From Anarhynchus alexandrinus (Eukaryota; Chordata; Aves; Charadriiformes; Charadriidae), in contig VUYV01000294.1 in assembly GCA_008711295.1 (NCBI GenBank), positions 325,360-389,359 of the forward strand: a DNA stretch of 64,000 nucleotides, read 5' to 3'. This document shows positions 1 through 12,765 of this stretch, in pieces. A model generated the notes under the pieces. It had not been told where the DNA came from, ran no database searches, and saw only the letters and a list, made by a program, of their open reading frames with translations. The first letter of the stretch is position 1; the number at the start of each line of letters is the position of its first letter. The translations under genes and the position numbers were made by a program.

Positions 1-979
1 TTTGGAGAGCATCTGAGGGTTTTTCAAGAAACAAACTCAACCCTCGTCCCCTATGCACATACGTACACACAAAAAGCTCCTTCATCACATGGGGCGCCGG
101 TGTCCTGAGGCTCTGACCTCCGCTCACTCCTCTACTTTATCAATCACATTATAATCACTGCAGACCAAACAGCATTTGGAAAGTGGGCTGGGTTGGGTTT
201 TTTCTTTCTTTTCTTTTTTTTTTTTCTCCCCTATCTAGGGTATTCGAGGAAGAAAGTCTGTTGCTGGGACGTGGCTTGGGAAGGATCTAATGAGAGCTCT
301 TAGCTCACTAAAATGAGATGCTGTGGCAGTATCTTAATTGGAGGTTTGGAGATTTCCTTCCCCTGGGATAGATTCTCAGAATATTTTGAGGTTGTGTCTT
401 TGGAAATGTATAATGAAAAGGTAGTTTTGCTGCTTCACAGATTCTTCGCATCCTTGCCTCTCAGTAATCAAGTGAGAGCTAAAACCACCGGGCAGGATAA
501 AACCCAAAGGGGCAGTCCAAGTTACAATAGCACGAACCGGCAAGATGCTCAGCGTCAGCACATCAGCGTAGCACCCCAGCAGGCACAGCCCCCCGAGTCC
601 TGCGGCTGGGAGGAACGAGCCCCACCACCTCCGCTTTCAGCTCCAGCTCTGCGGTGTTACCAAACCCAAACCTCCACACTGCTTGCTGGAGGACCCAGCA
701 ACCAAACGTCCGTTCGCTATCGCTGTGATGTTTTCACAGGAAAAACGAAATAAATTGGCTGAAGACGAGAGATGTTTTGACTAATTTTCACAGCTCACCC
801 TCACTTCGTCCTTCCCCTGCACATCCATTCACAGCCACTCCGAAGCCCTTCCCAAGCCTCATCACTCAACTTTCTCGTCTCTCCACGCTCACGGTTTGGT
901 ACAACATTTCCCACACGCTCTCCTTGCCCTCCGAAAACACAATTTGCTTGAAGTCCGCACTCAAGCCTTGTCAATGGCA
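1..979. other. Non-coding unique sequence
   Basis: No gene or interspersed repeat recognised. A pyrimidine/T-rich tract lies at about 200-230. The open frames here are short and do not resemble known proteins. The stretch at about 560-720 is somewhat richer in C and CpG than its surroundings, but too little to call an island. Confidence 0.6.
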
Positions 980-1200
980 AGGACACTAATTGCGTCTCAG
1001 CATTCAGTGCATTATTAGTGGCTTTCCCAAATCAGGGATCCCTTTCACCGTAAGCGACGTGCTCACAGTTTTAATCTGGTGGCAGCTGCCTCAAATTACG
1101 TACTGCTGTATTTCAACCGACTGCAGGTTGATTTCTCCGCTTAGCTCAATTCACCACACATTAACGTGCAAATTAACAACTGATACTTAAAACATGCCCT
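980..1200. promoter_or_regulatory. Candidate conserved non-coding element
   Basis: This block is AT-rich yet keeps several CpG dinucleotides (for example AAGCGACGTG, TTACGTACT and AACGTGC) and contains ATTA/TAAT and AATTA core sites of homeodomain type. CpG retained in AT-rich bird DNA is compatible with purifying selection. No exon structure is visible. The call is an inference from composition and motif clustering, without an alignment. Confidence 0.3.
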
Positions 1201-2585
1201 CTCTGTAAAGCCAACACTATTACTGTCAGTGTGGGCAGCAGGAGTGATGCTCGCTGCAGAGCAATGCAAAACTCTAGCAATCCTGCTTAGGTCTTGTAGT
1301 TTATTATACAGTTAGAGATATGTGACTACTGCAGACAAAACAAAATCGGAGCCAAAACTTCACTTAAAATCTCAAAAAAATCCAAATCTTTATTGTGAGT
1401 CAAAGAAGTTTGACTAATTCCATTGATTTTAAACACATTCTTTGTTACTTCCTCTCAGCTGGAAGCAGATACAGAGGGAAAAACCCTTCTGATATACTCG
1501 CAGCCTGACCTAAGTTGTTCTGACAAGATTTCCAATTTCTGTTCTGCATCAAAGACATGAGCCATCAGCAGGGACAGAACCCAAGACTTCGAGCAATAAA
1601 AACCACAGAGGTTTTTTGCTATTGGAGTTAAAGGGCTAAAAAATGGGGTAAATCCTTACAGCTTCCTCTAGAGTTCTAGAAATGAAAACCTTAACCACTA
1701 CAGATATTAATGACTATAGGGGAACCCGACGTATTTAACTAATAGATTTGGTCACATTATTACATCAGTCATCCTTACTACAAATGGGCTTTTCACTCAG
1801 GTCACAGGGAGTGGTCCAGGATCATGTATATGTATAAAATTGGACCCTTAGACCACACTTGGGCCCTATGAGGTCACACTACTGTCTCCATTTTATAGGT
1901 GAGGAAATGCAGGTACAGATCTGCAATTACAGTTTTGGATGCTTCTCTGGACCAAGGTGAAATTTTCCCCCTTTCAGTTGAGTTTATTGTCACAAAACCC
2001 CAACAATGTGGCCTTTTTGTTTGGGGTTTCTGATTTCCTTCTGTCTTTGCACGCTCTGTTGCTTCCCAGAAGCTTCACCTTCACCCCCAACACAGCACCC
2101 ACCTTGGCAGCAGCTCTGCCTACACTGGGCCACCGAGTCCCCCGCTGCCAGCAGAGAGGTGATGAGCAGTGACCCAGCTGGGAACCCGCTCAGAGCCAGG
2201 GGGACTTGAGCCCATTTCTCAGGTCTGCCGTTTCCCTCTCCTGAGTGGCCACCAATGGGACCTCTGTGCTTCAGCTGTATGGACCAGATAGTCCTTCACG
2301 TCTCCCGACTTTTACATTGCCCATCTAGATGACAAACTCTTCTCTTCCCCGCTTCTGTACAGCAGCAGATGAAATGAAACTTTAATGTCAGCTGGAGCCC
2401 CTTGGCACTATTAATAAAAACGATGATAATAACAAGGGAGGTTTGCAAATTAGCAACCCTTGCTACAAACAGAGATACACCCAATTTAGCACAAATCATC
2501 GCAGGCTCTTGCCTGCTTAGTGGCTATTTAAATCGCTGGTGACTAATGCCTGTGAGGGCTATTCCAGGGTTTGACGTGCCTCAAA
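1201..2585. other. Non-coding unique sequence
   Basis: Nothing recognisable as a gene, RNA or interspersed repeat. There is a short A run near 1374-1381. The open frames at 1939-2209 overlap in different frames and look like chance frames. Confidence 0.55.
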
Positions 2586-3020
2586 CACAAGAAAAAAGGG
2601 AAAACTTGTCGGGAGAGAGGGGAGAGGAAGAGGGTGAGAGAAGGAATTGGCTGAAGCCAAAGGTTCATCACCAAAAAGCGTTCCGCTCACACCACCCATT
2701 TCGTTGCTGTTGCTACTGCATTTGCTGGGGTCACTGGCTAATTCCTCCTCTGAATAACAGCATCGTTTCTCTTCTTTTGGTGCGAATCTAAGAAAAACAG
2801 TCATGCTCTGGAACATGAACAAAGGCTACCTGTCCCTTCCTTGGTTATGGAAATGGGGGTCAGCCTTTTTATTTTTGAAGGGGACAGAGTAAAGGAGCTG
2901 GAATGCTGCTTGGCACACCACCAGAAAGGAAATCTCTGCTTAAATATTTGACGGGAAGAGAGAAAAAAAAAAAAAAAAAAAAAAGAGAGGAGAGGAAACA
3001 ATGCAAAGGGGGGTGGGGAA
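2586..3020. repeat. Purine-rich segments with A22 homopolymer
   Basis: Two purine-rich patches (about 2588-2648 and 2951-3020) flank ordinary sequence. The second contains an uninterrupted run of 22 A at 2963-2984, bounded by GA-rich sequence on both sides. The minus-strand open frames here encode phenylalanine runs that come only from this tract, so they are not taken as genes. Confidence 0.85.
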
Positions 3021-5764
3021 AGGCAACTTTTGTTTCATGCGGAGGAAGAGGGCTGCACAGCAAATGAAGCCGCGGCTCACCTCTGCACCAGGCAGTGCTG
3101 CGCTTCGCCTTCACAGAGTGAGCTCCTTTCAGTCAGACCAGTCCACTTCTTTCTTCCATCCCAGCTTTCTAAGGACTAAAGGAGTTTTCCTAGTTGAGTA
3201 AATCCGAACAAAGAGCTGCTGAGCACCAAGTCCCCCAGACAAGGCACAGGCGTTTACCTGAGTCACTCTGATCGTTTTTCCTGGAGTAGGTTAAGGCTTA
3301 CAAGCACTTGCACCCATCTAACAACATCTAGATCACATCAAGCAGCACTTTGAAAAAAACCTTCTGAAAAAGTTTTGGAAAAAAAAAATTACTTTTGAAA
3401 AAAAAAAATTGCAAGGGACAAAAACCACGTTATTTTGGAGCTAAAGGGTATGACAGTGTTTGATAACATGAATAACCCAAGTAGGATTTGGCCTACAGCA
3501 TCCAACCATTGTCATTATTTATCTAAAGGCCATCAGAATACGAGACCAGGACTTCTGCTTTCTCTGGTGTACTTCATCTGACCAACTAGCAGCGTAGAAG
3601 CCCTTTACTCAGGTCATGCCTGGGTAGAAAGCCACCCCAGAGTACCCAACACCACTTCCTTCAGCATCTGCTAATTTCATGACAGCTGAGGAACCCCATG
3701 AACTCTCCAGGGCTAAGGTGGTAGAGATGCATCAAAGTAGAAAGCCTGGCAGACAAATATTGCAAATGGTACCACAAGAGTTCAAAAAAGTGCAGCATAC
3801 CATTCCTGTCCTTTGAGGGCTAATATGCAGCATAGCTTTTAAATGGAAGATGTGGGGGACTGGTTCAAGTCCTCCAGTTGGCTTCACCTCTCTGTTATGG
3901 CATTGCAAACACGCATATACCTTGTGGCCCTGTAAAATCTTTATGTTCACTCAGGTCACTGCAGGTTTAGTTTTACAGTGTTGGAGTCTCCAAACAGGAC
4001 TGATCATAAACAGCTGCTTCTGTTTTTCACTAAAGGGGAAATCTTTTTGGTTTATTGCTTTTGTGGCTACTGAGTACTAGCACTGGAAAGCTAGTCATCC
4101 AAGTTGCCTTGGACCTATTTCTCAAAGTCTTTCTTTTTTGCAGTACATGTTTGTTTACCAGTGTGGCTCCAGATTGTTGGATAAGATTTGTAGACCCCTG
4201 GTGTAGCTACAGGAAATATTTCTAAAGTCTTCCTTTTCTGAGAAGTCTGCAGCTTAAATAACCACCTCTTTCCATGAGGCTTCTGCATCAGCTAGTTGCA
4301 CTAGAAGTGTTTTCTTTCTCCTTTCCCTCCTCTCCACCTCTCTCTCCTCCTAACACATATTTTGCAGGTAATGAAGGTTTCACCTCCGTAGATGTTGGTA
4401 GCTTGGAGCTGTCTCCACCCGTCATGTGGCAGAGCCAAAGTGTAAGTCCAACTTTTGCTCTTGCAATTCTTGAGCTGTTTCATTTGGCTCTTCCAGTTGT
4501 TACTCCCCGTACATTTTTCCTCAAACAGTAGAGATGACAAGCTGCCTGCATGCACTTGTACTTCACAGATCAGACATGAACCCCCTAATGAGACAAGAGG
4601 AGGAACTGGAAGTTCTGTGGGTGGCCATGGTTGGGAAAGTTCACACATTCACCGATAACCTCTCCAGGGAAATGTACCCTACAGCTTGTTCTGGCCTGCA
4701 ACTTGCCAAGTACTCCTGAGTACAGCGTCTTCTGTGGTCACTCCATCCTTGGCCAGATTTTCAGGAGAACTCAGTGCACTGAGATGAAGTATTTGCGTTT
4801 TGTTTTGTTTTGTTTTCCAAAGGACCCCTTGGAAATGTGGCCTGTATTTGGGTGCAAAGAGGGACTCTCTTGGAAAGCTGGTCCTAACAATCATGGACAA
4901 TGCTGGAAAAATTACTTTTGCTGCTTTTGACATGAAGCGTGGCTTCTGCAGGTGCTGCAAGCTCTGATTTAGCTGTTTCATTGAGGCCTATGCTCTGCAA
5001 GGTGATGATGAAAACTCCAATTTCCCTTTTTTCTGTCATCCAGAGGTGCAGGGGTTCCATGTACAGAACTGTATCAAAACCAGGAGGTTCCAGCCCTAAC
5101 TCAGCTGAACTTTCAAAGCTGCTTGGAAACCTCATTCACATTAAACTTTATGGGAACTGGACATCCAAATTCCCTAGGCGGCTTTGCAAAACACAGCTGT
5201 AACTAATTGCTGTGCAGAAAGGTTTGGGGAAAAGATTTTGATCTAGAAAAGGAGAGAGAGATTGCAATGCCAAAAAAGCTTTTGCAATAGATCCTCACAT
5301 GGTATCCACAGAGCTGATTCTGGGCTACCTCTTCAATGAAATAAATGGAGCCATTTTACGATAGCTAATCCTCTCTCTGTAACTCTTCATGCGCCTGCAG
5401 AGGTTGTAAACTAACTGGGAGAAAGAATTTCTTTTGCGGAGTTTCTAGTAATCCCTGCCACTGCAAACTATGGGGCTGAAAGGTTGAATAAATCAAAACG
5501 ACTGATGAACAATTCACGCCCAACTCATTCCCATTGAAGAAATTGTCACATTCCATCAGTGAGGCTGGTAAAATCTGTGACCATCTCAACCCTTATCAAG
5601 CCTTAATTTCTTCTTCCTGTTTTGGCAATAATTTAACGTTAAAGGTCACAGAGCGAAATGCTCAGAGTCAGGAAGCAGAGGAGTTCTGATTTGATAACAA
5701 CATTATTTAGCCCCACGAAGCCCCACTTGGTATTTTCTCCTCCTTTGTTCCTTTTCAAGACCAC
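3021..5764. other. Non-coding unique sequence with small simple repeats
   Basis: No gene recognised. Two A-rich runs about 20 bases apart lie at 3380-3410 (each of the form TTTTGGAAAA or TTTTGAAAA), and a short (TTTTG)n repeat at about 4797-4818. The 115-aa minus-strand frame at 4301-4648 overlaps plus-strand frames of similar length and shows no family motif. Confidence 0.55.
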
Positions 5765-5832
5765 GATCCATCTTCCACTGAAGACAATGGGAGTGTTTCC
5801 ACTGAATTTAATGAGACTTGGATCAGGCCCTA
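5765..5832. repeat. Trace of ancient palindromic interspersed repeat
   Basis: The stretch reads CCACTGAAGACAATGGGAGT, then CACTGAATTTAATGAGACTT, then GGATCAGGCCC. It matches the pattern of a very common old amniote repeat: a TGAAGTCAATGGGA half, an inverted TTGACTTCAATGG half and a terminal GGATCAGGCCC. I recognise the pattern from reptile and bird DNA but cannot assign a family name. Divergence is high. Confidence 0.5.
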
Positions 5833-7114
5833 AATGTCAGTATTACTCTATTAATATTTATGCTGTTGGAAGTATGTCAGAAAATATACAGGATGTGCAG
5901 AGTGGCTGAGTGAGCTATGAGAATCATAAATTTTCCTGACTTAGTCATTTCTTCACAAATCCTTAACATTTCTAATCTAGCCATGGTAATAATAAAATAG
6001 CAGGATTCTAACCTTCTCCTCTTACTGTGCAAACCTTTCTCCACTGTAATCTGTCCGAGTTGGCTCCAGAGCTGAAAAATCATCTGCGTTGCAAGTCCCT
6101 ATCTAGTTCATGTCTAGTCTCTCTCTGACACATACATAAAAAAATTAAGCTGTTATTTTAGAAGTTGCACATTAAGTGGTCAAAATTAAAAGGCTCTCAA
6201 GACCAACAAGCTGTATGATTTACAGTCTTTAAAGATCCTTAGCTTAGCAGCCTTCACAGCCTTCAAAGGTGGGGAGCTGAGGAACTAAACCTGTTATTGC
6301 AAGGCCCCCGCAAACATGACAAGTGGCAGCTGCTCTGAGAAGATTTCTCCAGGCTGTTTTCCTTGGGGTTTCCTCTCCATGTGAGGAAAGGGCCAAGTAG
6401 TGTGGCGACAAGGGGAGCCTGATAGCTTGCCATGGGAATGCCTGTCACTGCAGGGTGTGTGACAACCGCAGTGGTCAGACCCTCTTCACGCAGCTGCTCC
6501 AACCTCCCCATCGCTGGAGAAGTGATGGGCAAAACAGTCCCAAAGGCCTGGAATTTCTTTTTCCCTTGAATAAGTCCCCAGACGGTTGGATTCCTCCCTG
6601 CCTCGCCGCCCTTTCTCAGCGGGCAGTGCTTGCCTGAGTGGGTGGAGGAATGCGGGCAAGCTCGCAGCATAATAGTCAACTGACCACCAGAGCTGTAGAG
6701 TAAGGTCACTGGGGAAAAACAGTCATTGAAGAATGCGGCTGAGCTATGCCCAAGATATGCGGGAGGAGGCTTTGTCTCCTTTGGCATGCTGAGCCTGGCC
6801 AGGGCCACAGACAGGATGGCAAGGGGCTGGGAGACACTGAGAAATGGGCAGGATCTGCTTTAAAGAGATGACCTGGAAGGGGTGGCTGCCAGATACATTG
6901 GCAGAGCATCACCTCCTAACCCTGCTTAGCTACTTACGGGTTGGTCTAGACTGAAGTGTAGCATGAAAGAACATGGTAGTTACGTACAAATAAACTAGGT
7001 AGAACACCAAAAGACTAATACAAGGTAATTCTGTGGTACTGTTGGACATACGCTGCTTCCAGGATCCAGATTAACCCATTGCAGACTTAGAAATACACTC
7101 TGAGTCAAGTGGCT
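5833..7114. other. Non-coding unique sequence
   Basis: No gene or repeat recognised. A 181-aa open frame runs on the minus strand at 6263-6808, but it shows no domain, repeat or splice context that I can recognise, and other frames overlap it. Confidence 0.5.
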
Positions 7115-7213
7115 GAATCACACCATGGTTGAGGTGGAAAGGGACCTCTTGAAGTCATCTTGTCCAATCAACCCTGCTCAGAGTCACCTACAGCAGGTTG
7201 CCCAGGACAATAT
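7115..7213 (-). mobile_element. CR1 LINE 3'-tail fragment
   Basis: The sequence AATCACACCATGGTTGAGGT, then GGAAAGGGACCTCTTGAAGT, then CATCTTGTCC, CAACCCTGCTCAGAGTCACC and GCAGGTTGCCCAGGAC is the reverse complement of an avian CR1 3' untranslated tail. Element orientation is therefore minus, with the 3' terminus at about 7115. Similarity fades after 7213. An A16 run at 7257-7272 and later sequence up to about 7540 may be a more decayed continuation, but I cannot support that. The copy is strongly truncated and non-functional. Confidence 0.85.
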
Positions 7214-9587
7214 ACTGAACTTCAAGAAAAAACTGTTCAATGTGCCCAACAGTCTCAAAAAAAAAAAAAAAATCCAGGAGACTTTCAATGGCTACAAGAC
7301 ACTTGTGCAGCATCTAGCAGTCACTTCAGGGACACTGCCACATGTTTGGAGCATGGAAGAAGTCAAAATGCAAAAAAGCTCTCCATAACCTCCTCTCAAG
7401 GATACCAGAACTAGAACATGAGCACACTTCTGTACCCCAGCTTAATATTTCAACCACCTTTATCATGTCTTGAGATCCCCAATTTGTTTCCTTTCTAAAT
7501 CTTTAGCTCTCCAGCCTCCAAAACATAATCTCAAGAACACACCAGGAGAAGAACATGGGATAGGCTGGGAAGGGTGGTAACATGCAGAAAACAACCAGCA
7601 AATGCGCCTTTACACATTATTCCGTTCACACCTTGCTGATTAAAACTCCCCTCTCAAATCAGCATCCTTACTCTCAAGATTACCAGACCTCACCATCAGG
7701 ACAGCCAGTTTCCTTCCCTCCCCAGCATTCAGCAGCTCAAAGGGTAGATTTCTCCTTATGTGAGCTGAAACATGTACACCAAGCTATTTTTTCCAGGCTC
7801 AGCATTATTTGTTGTTTGACTTGCCCTAGGAGTACCTCAGTTTATTAATTGAGGCAAGGTTTGAAGGCAAAGGTAGAATCTTTTATTGGACCAACTGATA
7901 CTGCTGACCTTGCTACAAACCTCTCCTTGCTTACAATCATAGACAATCAGTCTACAGTGACACTTCTAGGACTACTTGGCTTACCAAAGCAGTTCCACAG
8001 TTCACTGTGAACAGAAATATCGCACAAACCAACTTTTACTACTGGACTGACAAAAAAAAAAGCTCTATCTATGGAGCCCTGGATTTAGGGAAACAAAAAA
8101 ACAATTGAACTGGAGAAAACTGCATTCTCTCTAATCCAATACCCTACCTCCAACAATGACAAGATCAGATGCTTCAAAAAAAGCCAGAAAACCCCCATCT
8201 GGGTAGATTTTCTCTTGTATCTGGGTGGTGATCTGTTCCTAGGGGCAGTTTCCTTTGCTCCTGTGAAGCCAGCAGTCCAACTTCTCAGCTTGAGCCTATC
8301 AATCCAAAACCCCAAATCTGAAGGATCCATTCCTTGAGGGACATTTTTGTCAGTGCAAGCATGACAGTCCCAGACCATTTCTCATGTTGCTAAACAGCAG
8401 TCTATGCAAAAACAAAATCTAAGCATTGAGGCTGCGATTTTCATCGGAGCATAAAAGATTTCAGATACTGAAACTCTCGAGATGCTGGGCAGCTCACATC
8501 AATATGGTCCCTTTGAAATTCCCACAAAAACAGCTTTTGCAACATTACTTTTAATTTCTGAAAGTATAACAGAGCAATCAGTTCCGCAACGCCTTTGGAC
8601 GGGTGTTTTATCACTGTGGTGATGGGTGAAAGGGCAGGAAGCAGAGGGACAGGATGGAATTTGGAGCGTGACCCAAGTCCCGCCAGGACACAGGGGAGGG
8701 ACGCTTTCCGAAAAAAGAGAAGCTTTGCCATGGGGGAAGTGGGCTGCCTTGCCTCCATATCCTGTGGATCCAAACTTCCCCCTGAGCATGACATCTCTTA
8801 TGAAAATATGCATGCAGACTTCTCCAAACTGCTTCCCACTCCGCTCCAGCAGAAGGACCAGTTCTTGACAGCCCGAGTTTTTAGCAAAAATAGGTCTACC
8901 CCTGGCACTCAGGCCATGCTAGTGCAGTGGAAACAAGGGAAGAATTGCGCCTAATATTACGGTTTGGCTGGAGATTTCCTGTGGAAATCTTCGACAGGAA
9001 GAAAATGAAGTGCTTGTTGAGATGAGATGTGTCACAAAGTATCAGCTCTCCTGACAGCTTGAAAGCAAAGATTCAAATAATGGCAAAAGCCCCACAATGG
9101 TTCACATCATCTGAGCATGAAGTTTTTTCTTCTTTCTTCTACAGCGTCAACACTTCCTTTAGGAGAAGGATCCCAGACCAGTCGTCCTCACTGCATATCT
9201 CTTAAAAGATACCGGTGCTTCACATAAGTAGTCTTTGGTCCTTTTCCTCTCTTTTTTTTCATAGAAAATTGTAGTTTTATGGATCTACTTTTGGAGCATC
9301 TTACAAGAGCTTGACTCAGAAAGCATTAAAAGCCCTTCAAAAGTCTTAGCTAAAACTAAATCAAATTTTGAGAAGTGTTTATGTGACTTGAGTTAGTATT
9401 TCAGCTCCTATAACACTTTATTGCTTATGAAAAATATCATTCTCCTTGAAGTGTTCTATTTAACTAAAACTGCTGTTTTCAGCAAGAACAGTTTGGGAGT
9501 GCCCATTGTAGCATTAAAGGCCAGACTATTAAATAAGTCTTTTATTTCTTAGTTATTTTGGAGCCCACCCTCTCTAGCCATTCATTA
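7214..9587. other. Non-coding unique sequence
   Basis: No gene recognised. An A16 homopolymer lies at 7257-7272. Overlapping open frames on both strands at 8441-8954 (up to 119 aa) sit in a modestly GC-rich patch and carry no recognised motif. Confidence 0.55.
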
Positions 9588-9628
9588 AGTATTCAATGGA
9601 CTCCCTGAAGTCCTTATCAGGCCTGAAA
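9588..9628. repeat. Possible trace of the same ancient palindromic repeat
   Basis: AGTATTCAATGGACTCCCTG followed by AAGTCC and ATCAGGCCTG resembles the TCAATGG...GAAGTC...ATCAGGCC pattern seen at 5765-5832. It is only about 40 bp long and diverged, so chance cannot be excluded. Confidence 0.3.
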
Positions 9629-11059
9629 TTATAAGAAAACTTTAAATTTGAGGAATTTTTGCCCAATTTTCAAACTTGTGTTGAGACAAACTCAACATTT
9701 ACAGTCGCTCTGGGCCACCAGTAGTTCTTTCAGGCACTTTTTTTTTTTTTGTTAGTAAACATAATATGCTAGGAATTTAAACAAAGGTGATGTATCAGCA
9801 AATGACGCTCAGACAGTGTGATCTCATCTCCCAGCCACTCAACATTTGGGAACAGGAATGAAGTTTGTTGCCCTTTAGCAACAGACCAACAAAGCAGACA
9901 ATAGTTAAAATACCCATACCATTTGAAACACAAACATATCTTCTCAAATCTGCCACCTCCCTTCCTTTCCCACCGCACAGAAGATAGAAATGGACTATTT
10001 GGTGTCTAATAAAAGTTCTGTGAAGCAAGAGCTTCACAGGGACATAGGCAATCATTTTTGGTGTAGACATGGAGGCAAACACTCAGCACTTACGTTTTCA
10101 AGCATTAACTGCAGGAGAGTAACATCAGCATCATAATAAGCTCAGTCACAATCTGAGCAAGTCTTTGGGGAGTTCTTACAAGGGCAGCTAGAACTGTGTG
10201 GCCCCAAGGGCTCTTGCTCGGGAGAAAGCAAGTTCAAAGCCCTCAAGCCTAGATGCAAACCTGCCATGTGAGGTTTGCAAACCTGTGAAACCCAGTTTCG
10301 CTCCTCAGCCTGTGTTTGATGTTTTAAGCACTTCAGACCAGGGATTGTCTATTATTGCATATGAGATGGAAAGCACCCAAGACAATGGGATCCTGATCTC
10401 TGTTTGGACATCTAAGATCTATTGTAATACAAGTAAAAAACATAAATGTTTTCCTGCTCTTTCTGAGGCTCTGCCTCCATTCAGGGCTTGAACCTGGATA
10501 AGCAGGGGTCCAGGAAAATGACACAAATAAGAAAAAAAGCAGTAGAACTAATGAAGCTTGGTATCCAACACACTTGTGGGCCCAGGAAGCTTTTCCCATG
10601 GCTGAGGTTCTTCCTAAGATTTTCTCCCTGTGTGATTTTTTGTGTCTGAGTAAGTGCTGAGATTCACGCCCATTAGTGGGACATGTCTCCTCAGCAGCTC
10701 TAAATTTCATTATATTTGTAGAAACTGGACTATCCTTGAGATCTCTACCCGCTTCCCAAATTAGGTTGAAAACAGCTAAAGAGTCCTAAGGAATGAGATG
10801 GAGGGACAAGCAGGAGCACAAGTTCATACATAGAATACATTTGCATAAAGCTTACTTCCTTAGGAATTTGGCTAGAAAAACATGCAAAAATACTTTCTCA
10901 GCTCTTGGATGCTGGAATTACATCTGGCCTGATTTGCCTACATCCACCAGCCAAAGCAGCAGGGTTATGAACATACCCAGTAATGAACACAGCAAGAAGT
11001 TGTGCCTGGTTATCTCCTTCAGAGAGGGGATCAGGCCACAGAAAGCTAAGGCAGATGCA
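9629..11059. other. Non-coding unique sequence
   Basis: No gene recognised. A T-rich run lies at about 9739-9751. The 125-aa minus-strand frame at 10333-10710 has one hydrophobic stretch but no recognisable family and no supporting splice signals that I can see. Confidence 0.55.
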
Positions 11060-11200
11060 GAAAACAAAGAGTGGCCTTATTAAGGCAGACTGCAAGTTCA
11101 TCTAACTCAGTATCTTGTCTCTAACAGTGGCCACAACAGACACCCAAGGAGGAATGAAGTCCAGCAGACATATTTGATACTTTCCTCCAGCGTCCTCTTC
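11060..11200. mobile_element. Ancient CR1-lineage-like repeat remnant
   Basis: The core TTCATCTAACTCAGTATCTT, then GTCTCTAACAGTGGCCA, then a purine-rich GGAGGAATGAAG matches the pattern 'CCATCTAGCCCAGTATCCTG ... ACAGTGGCCA ... GAGGGAATGAA', which I associate with old CR1-lineage tails in turtles, crocodilians and birds. The family name is inference. The copy is decayed and non-coding. Confidence 0.55.
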
Positions 11201-12399
11201 ACTTCCAACAATTTTTGTTCAGCAACTTTGAGAAGAATGCAATTGCTATGCACTTAGCAATCTCTACAGATTTCTCTTTGACAAAATCCTTCCCTTGAAA
11301 TTATGTAAGCTTATAATTCAGAGAAGTTTGCTGGGACATGAAGTTTTGCTGGGTTCGCTGAAGACATGGGCCAGTTCCGAAATGTAGCTCTTCAGCTTGC
11401 TCACTTCTGAAGCCTTGGTGAGGAAGCAACAGCTACCATGCCACGTCCCAAATTGCTCCTGCTCTCCTACAGCACACCAGAGGAGGACAACTCACAGGCA
11501 GCACAGTGCAGAGCAGTGTTAACAACCCTTGAGCTGGACTGGGCTAGGAAGAATTAAACATACAAAGTCTTTCAGACACTAGACAATTTATGAAGATAAG
11601 AAGAGGTCTTGCCCGTTTGCATTTAAACTGCCTCCCTGGATTAGATAAACTACACCCATTAAAGGATTCTCATCCCAGTGTAGACTGCACCTACAAAGGC
11701 TTTTCCTGGCACAACCAAGCTGGTCGAGACTGCGACTCCCTGCCGTACTTGAACTCACGTAACCAAGCAAGTAAACCTCTGGAGTGGAGACCTGGCTGCG
11801 ATTCAGTCAAAAAGCAGACATGAGCTCTGAGCAGGAGACTAAGCACCTACGTTTTCTTTCTGCTTGTTTTCCACAAGCCTCCCTCCAGACAGGACTCTGA
11901 CCCAATTCCCACTGAAGTCCACAAAGGCGGCTGACCGGCTTTAGGAGCTGGATGGCACCCAGCGCCTGACCGAGTGAAACGCTATCCGCTGTCCCACAGC
12001 TCCAGGCCTCCTGCCCCTGCAGCTCAAAGCCACCAGGACTTCTACATTCCCCCCCAGCTTAGCGGGATGACCAGCGCCAGCCCTGGCACAAACACAGCTG
12101 TTCAAATCCGATGTCACCATTCACACGGGGCATGATTGCCACCGTCCCCTGGCACCCCGACCTCTCCCTCCCAGCCAGCCGCAAGAGCATGCTGCATCTT
12201 GTGCCCACATTTTCTTTCCTAAGAAAGCCCCGAGGGGCTTCTTTGGCACAGCTCGCATTGCTGGTGAACAGCTCCCTTTGGCTTCCATGTTTACATCCTT
12301 GTGGTTGTTAATTTGAGAGAAGCCTTTTATTTTAGACACACACACCCCAACTCCCTCTGCAGGGGGGGAAAAATGTGACCTTTAAGATTGTTTATACCA
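11201..12399. other. Non-coding unique sequence
   Basis: No gene recognised. CACTGAAGTCCACAAAGG at about 11910 faintly resembles the ancient palindromic repeat but is too short to call. GC content rises from about 11900 toward the CpG-rich patch that follows. Confidence 0.5.
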
Positions 12400-12765
12400 A
12401 TCAACAAGAAGCCCTCGCGCTGCCGGATTCCAAGAAACACGAGACCATCTTGGAGCTTGGAAGAGGGAGGGGAGCACGAGTGAGGAGCGGGAGCAATCAA
12501 GGTCAGGAGTTCACAGACAGGATAAAGCAGAAGGCAAGGCGAGCAGGCGGGGTGGCAGGGCATGCCCTCTCCATTCAGAGAGGCAAGGCGAGCACCGGCA
12601 GCTCCATCGCCGATGTGGGGCAGACCAGCCTCGCGGCGCGGGGGGCTGACATCCTGAGGCGATGCGAGGAATGAGCTGGTGGTGGCGGCCTTGGAGAATG
12701 AGGGTGGTCATTTCTTCCTCGCAAATCCCTCGCGGGTCTTCTCCCATCCTCGCAGCATTGCACTG
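12400..12765. promoter_or_regulatory. Small CpG-island-like region
   Basis: Visibly more CpG than flanking DNA, including CCTCGCGCTGCCGG, GGCAAGGCGAGCAGGCGG, CATCGCCGATG and CCTCGCGGCGCGGGG. A short direct repeat, AGGCAAGGCGAGCA, occurs at about 12534 and again at about 12582. Open frames occur on both strands (99 aa plus, 137 aa minus), as expected from GC-rich sequence. It could be an orphan island, an alternative promoter or a decayed coding remnant. No TATA box or convincing exon is seen. Confidence 0.4.

Noticed and set aside
2801..3114. Phenylalanine-rich minus-strand frames
   Set aside because: The phenylalanine run is only the A22 homopolymer read on the other strand.
6263..6808. 181-aa minus-strand open frame as a gene
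   Set aside because: No domain, no family resemblance and no splice or promoter context. Frames on the other strand overlap it.
7214..7540. Extension of the CR1 fragment across the A16 run to 7540
   Set aside because: Only isolated words such as CATAACCTCCTCTCAAGG resemble CR1, and the order and spacing could not be matched.
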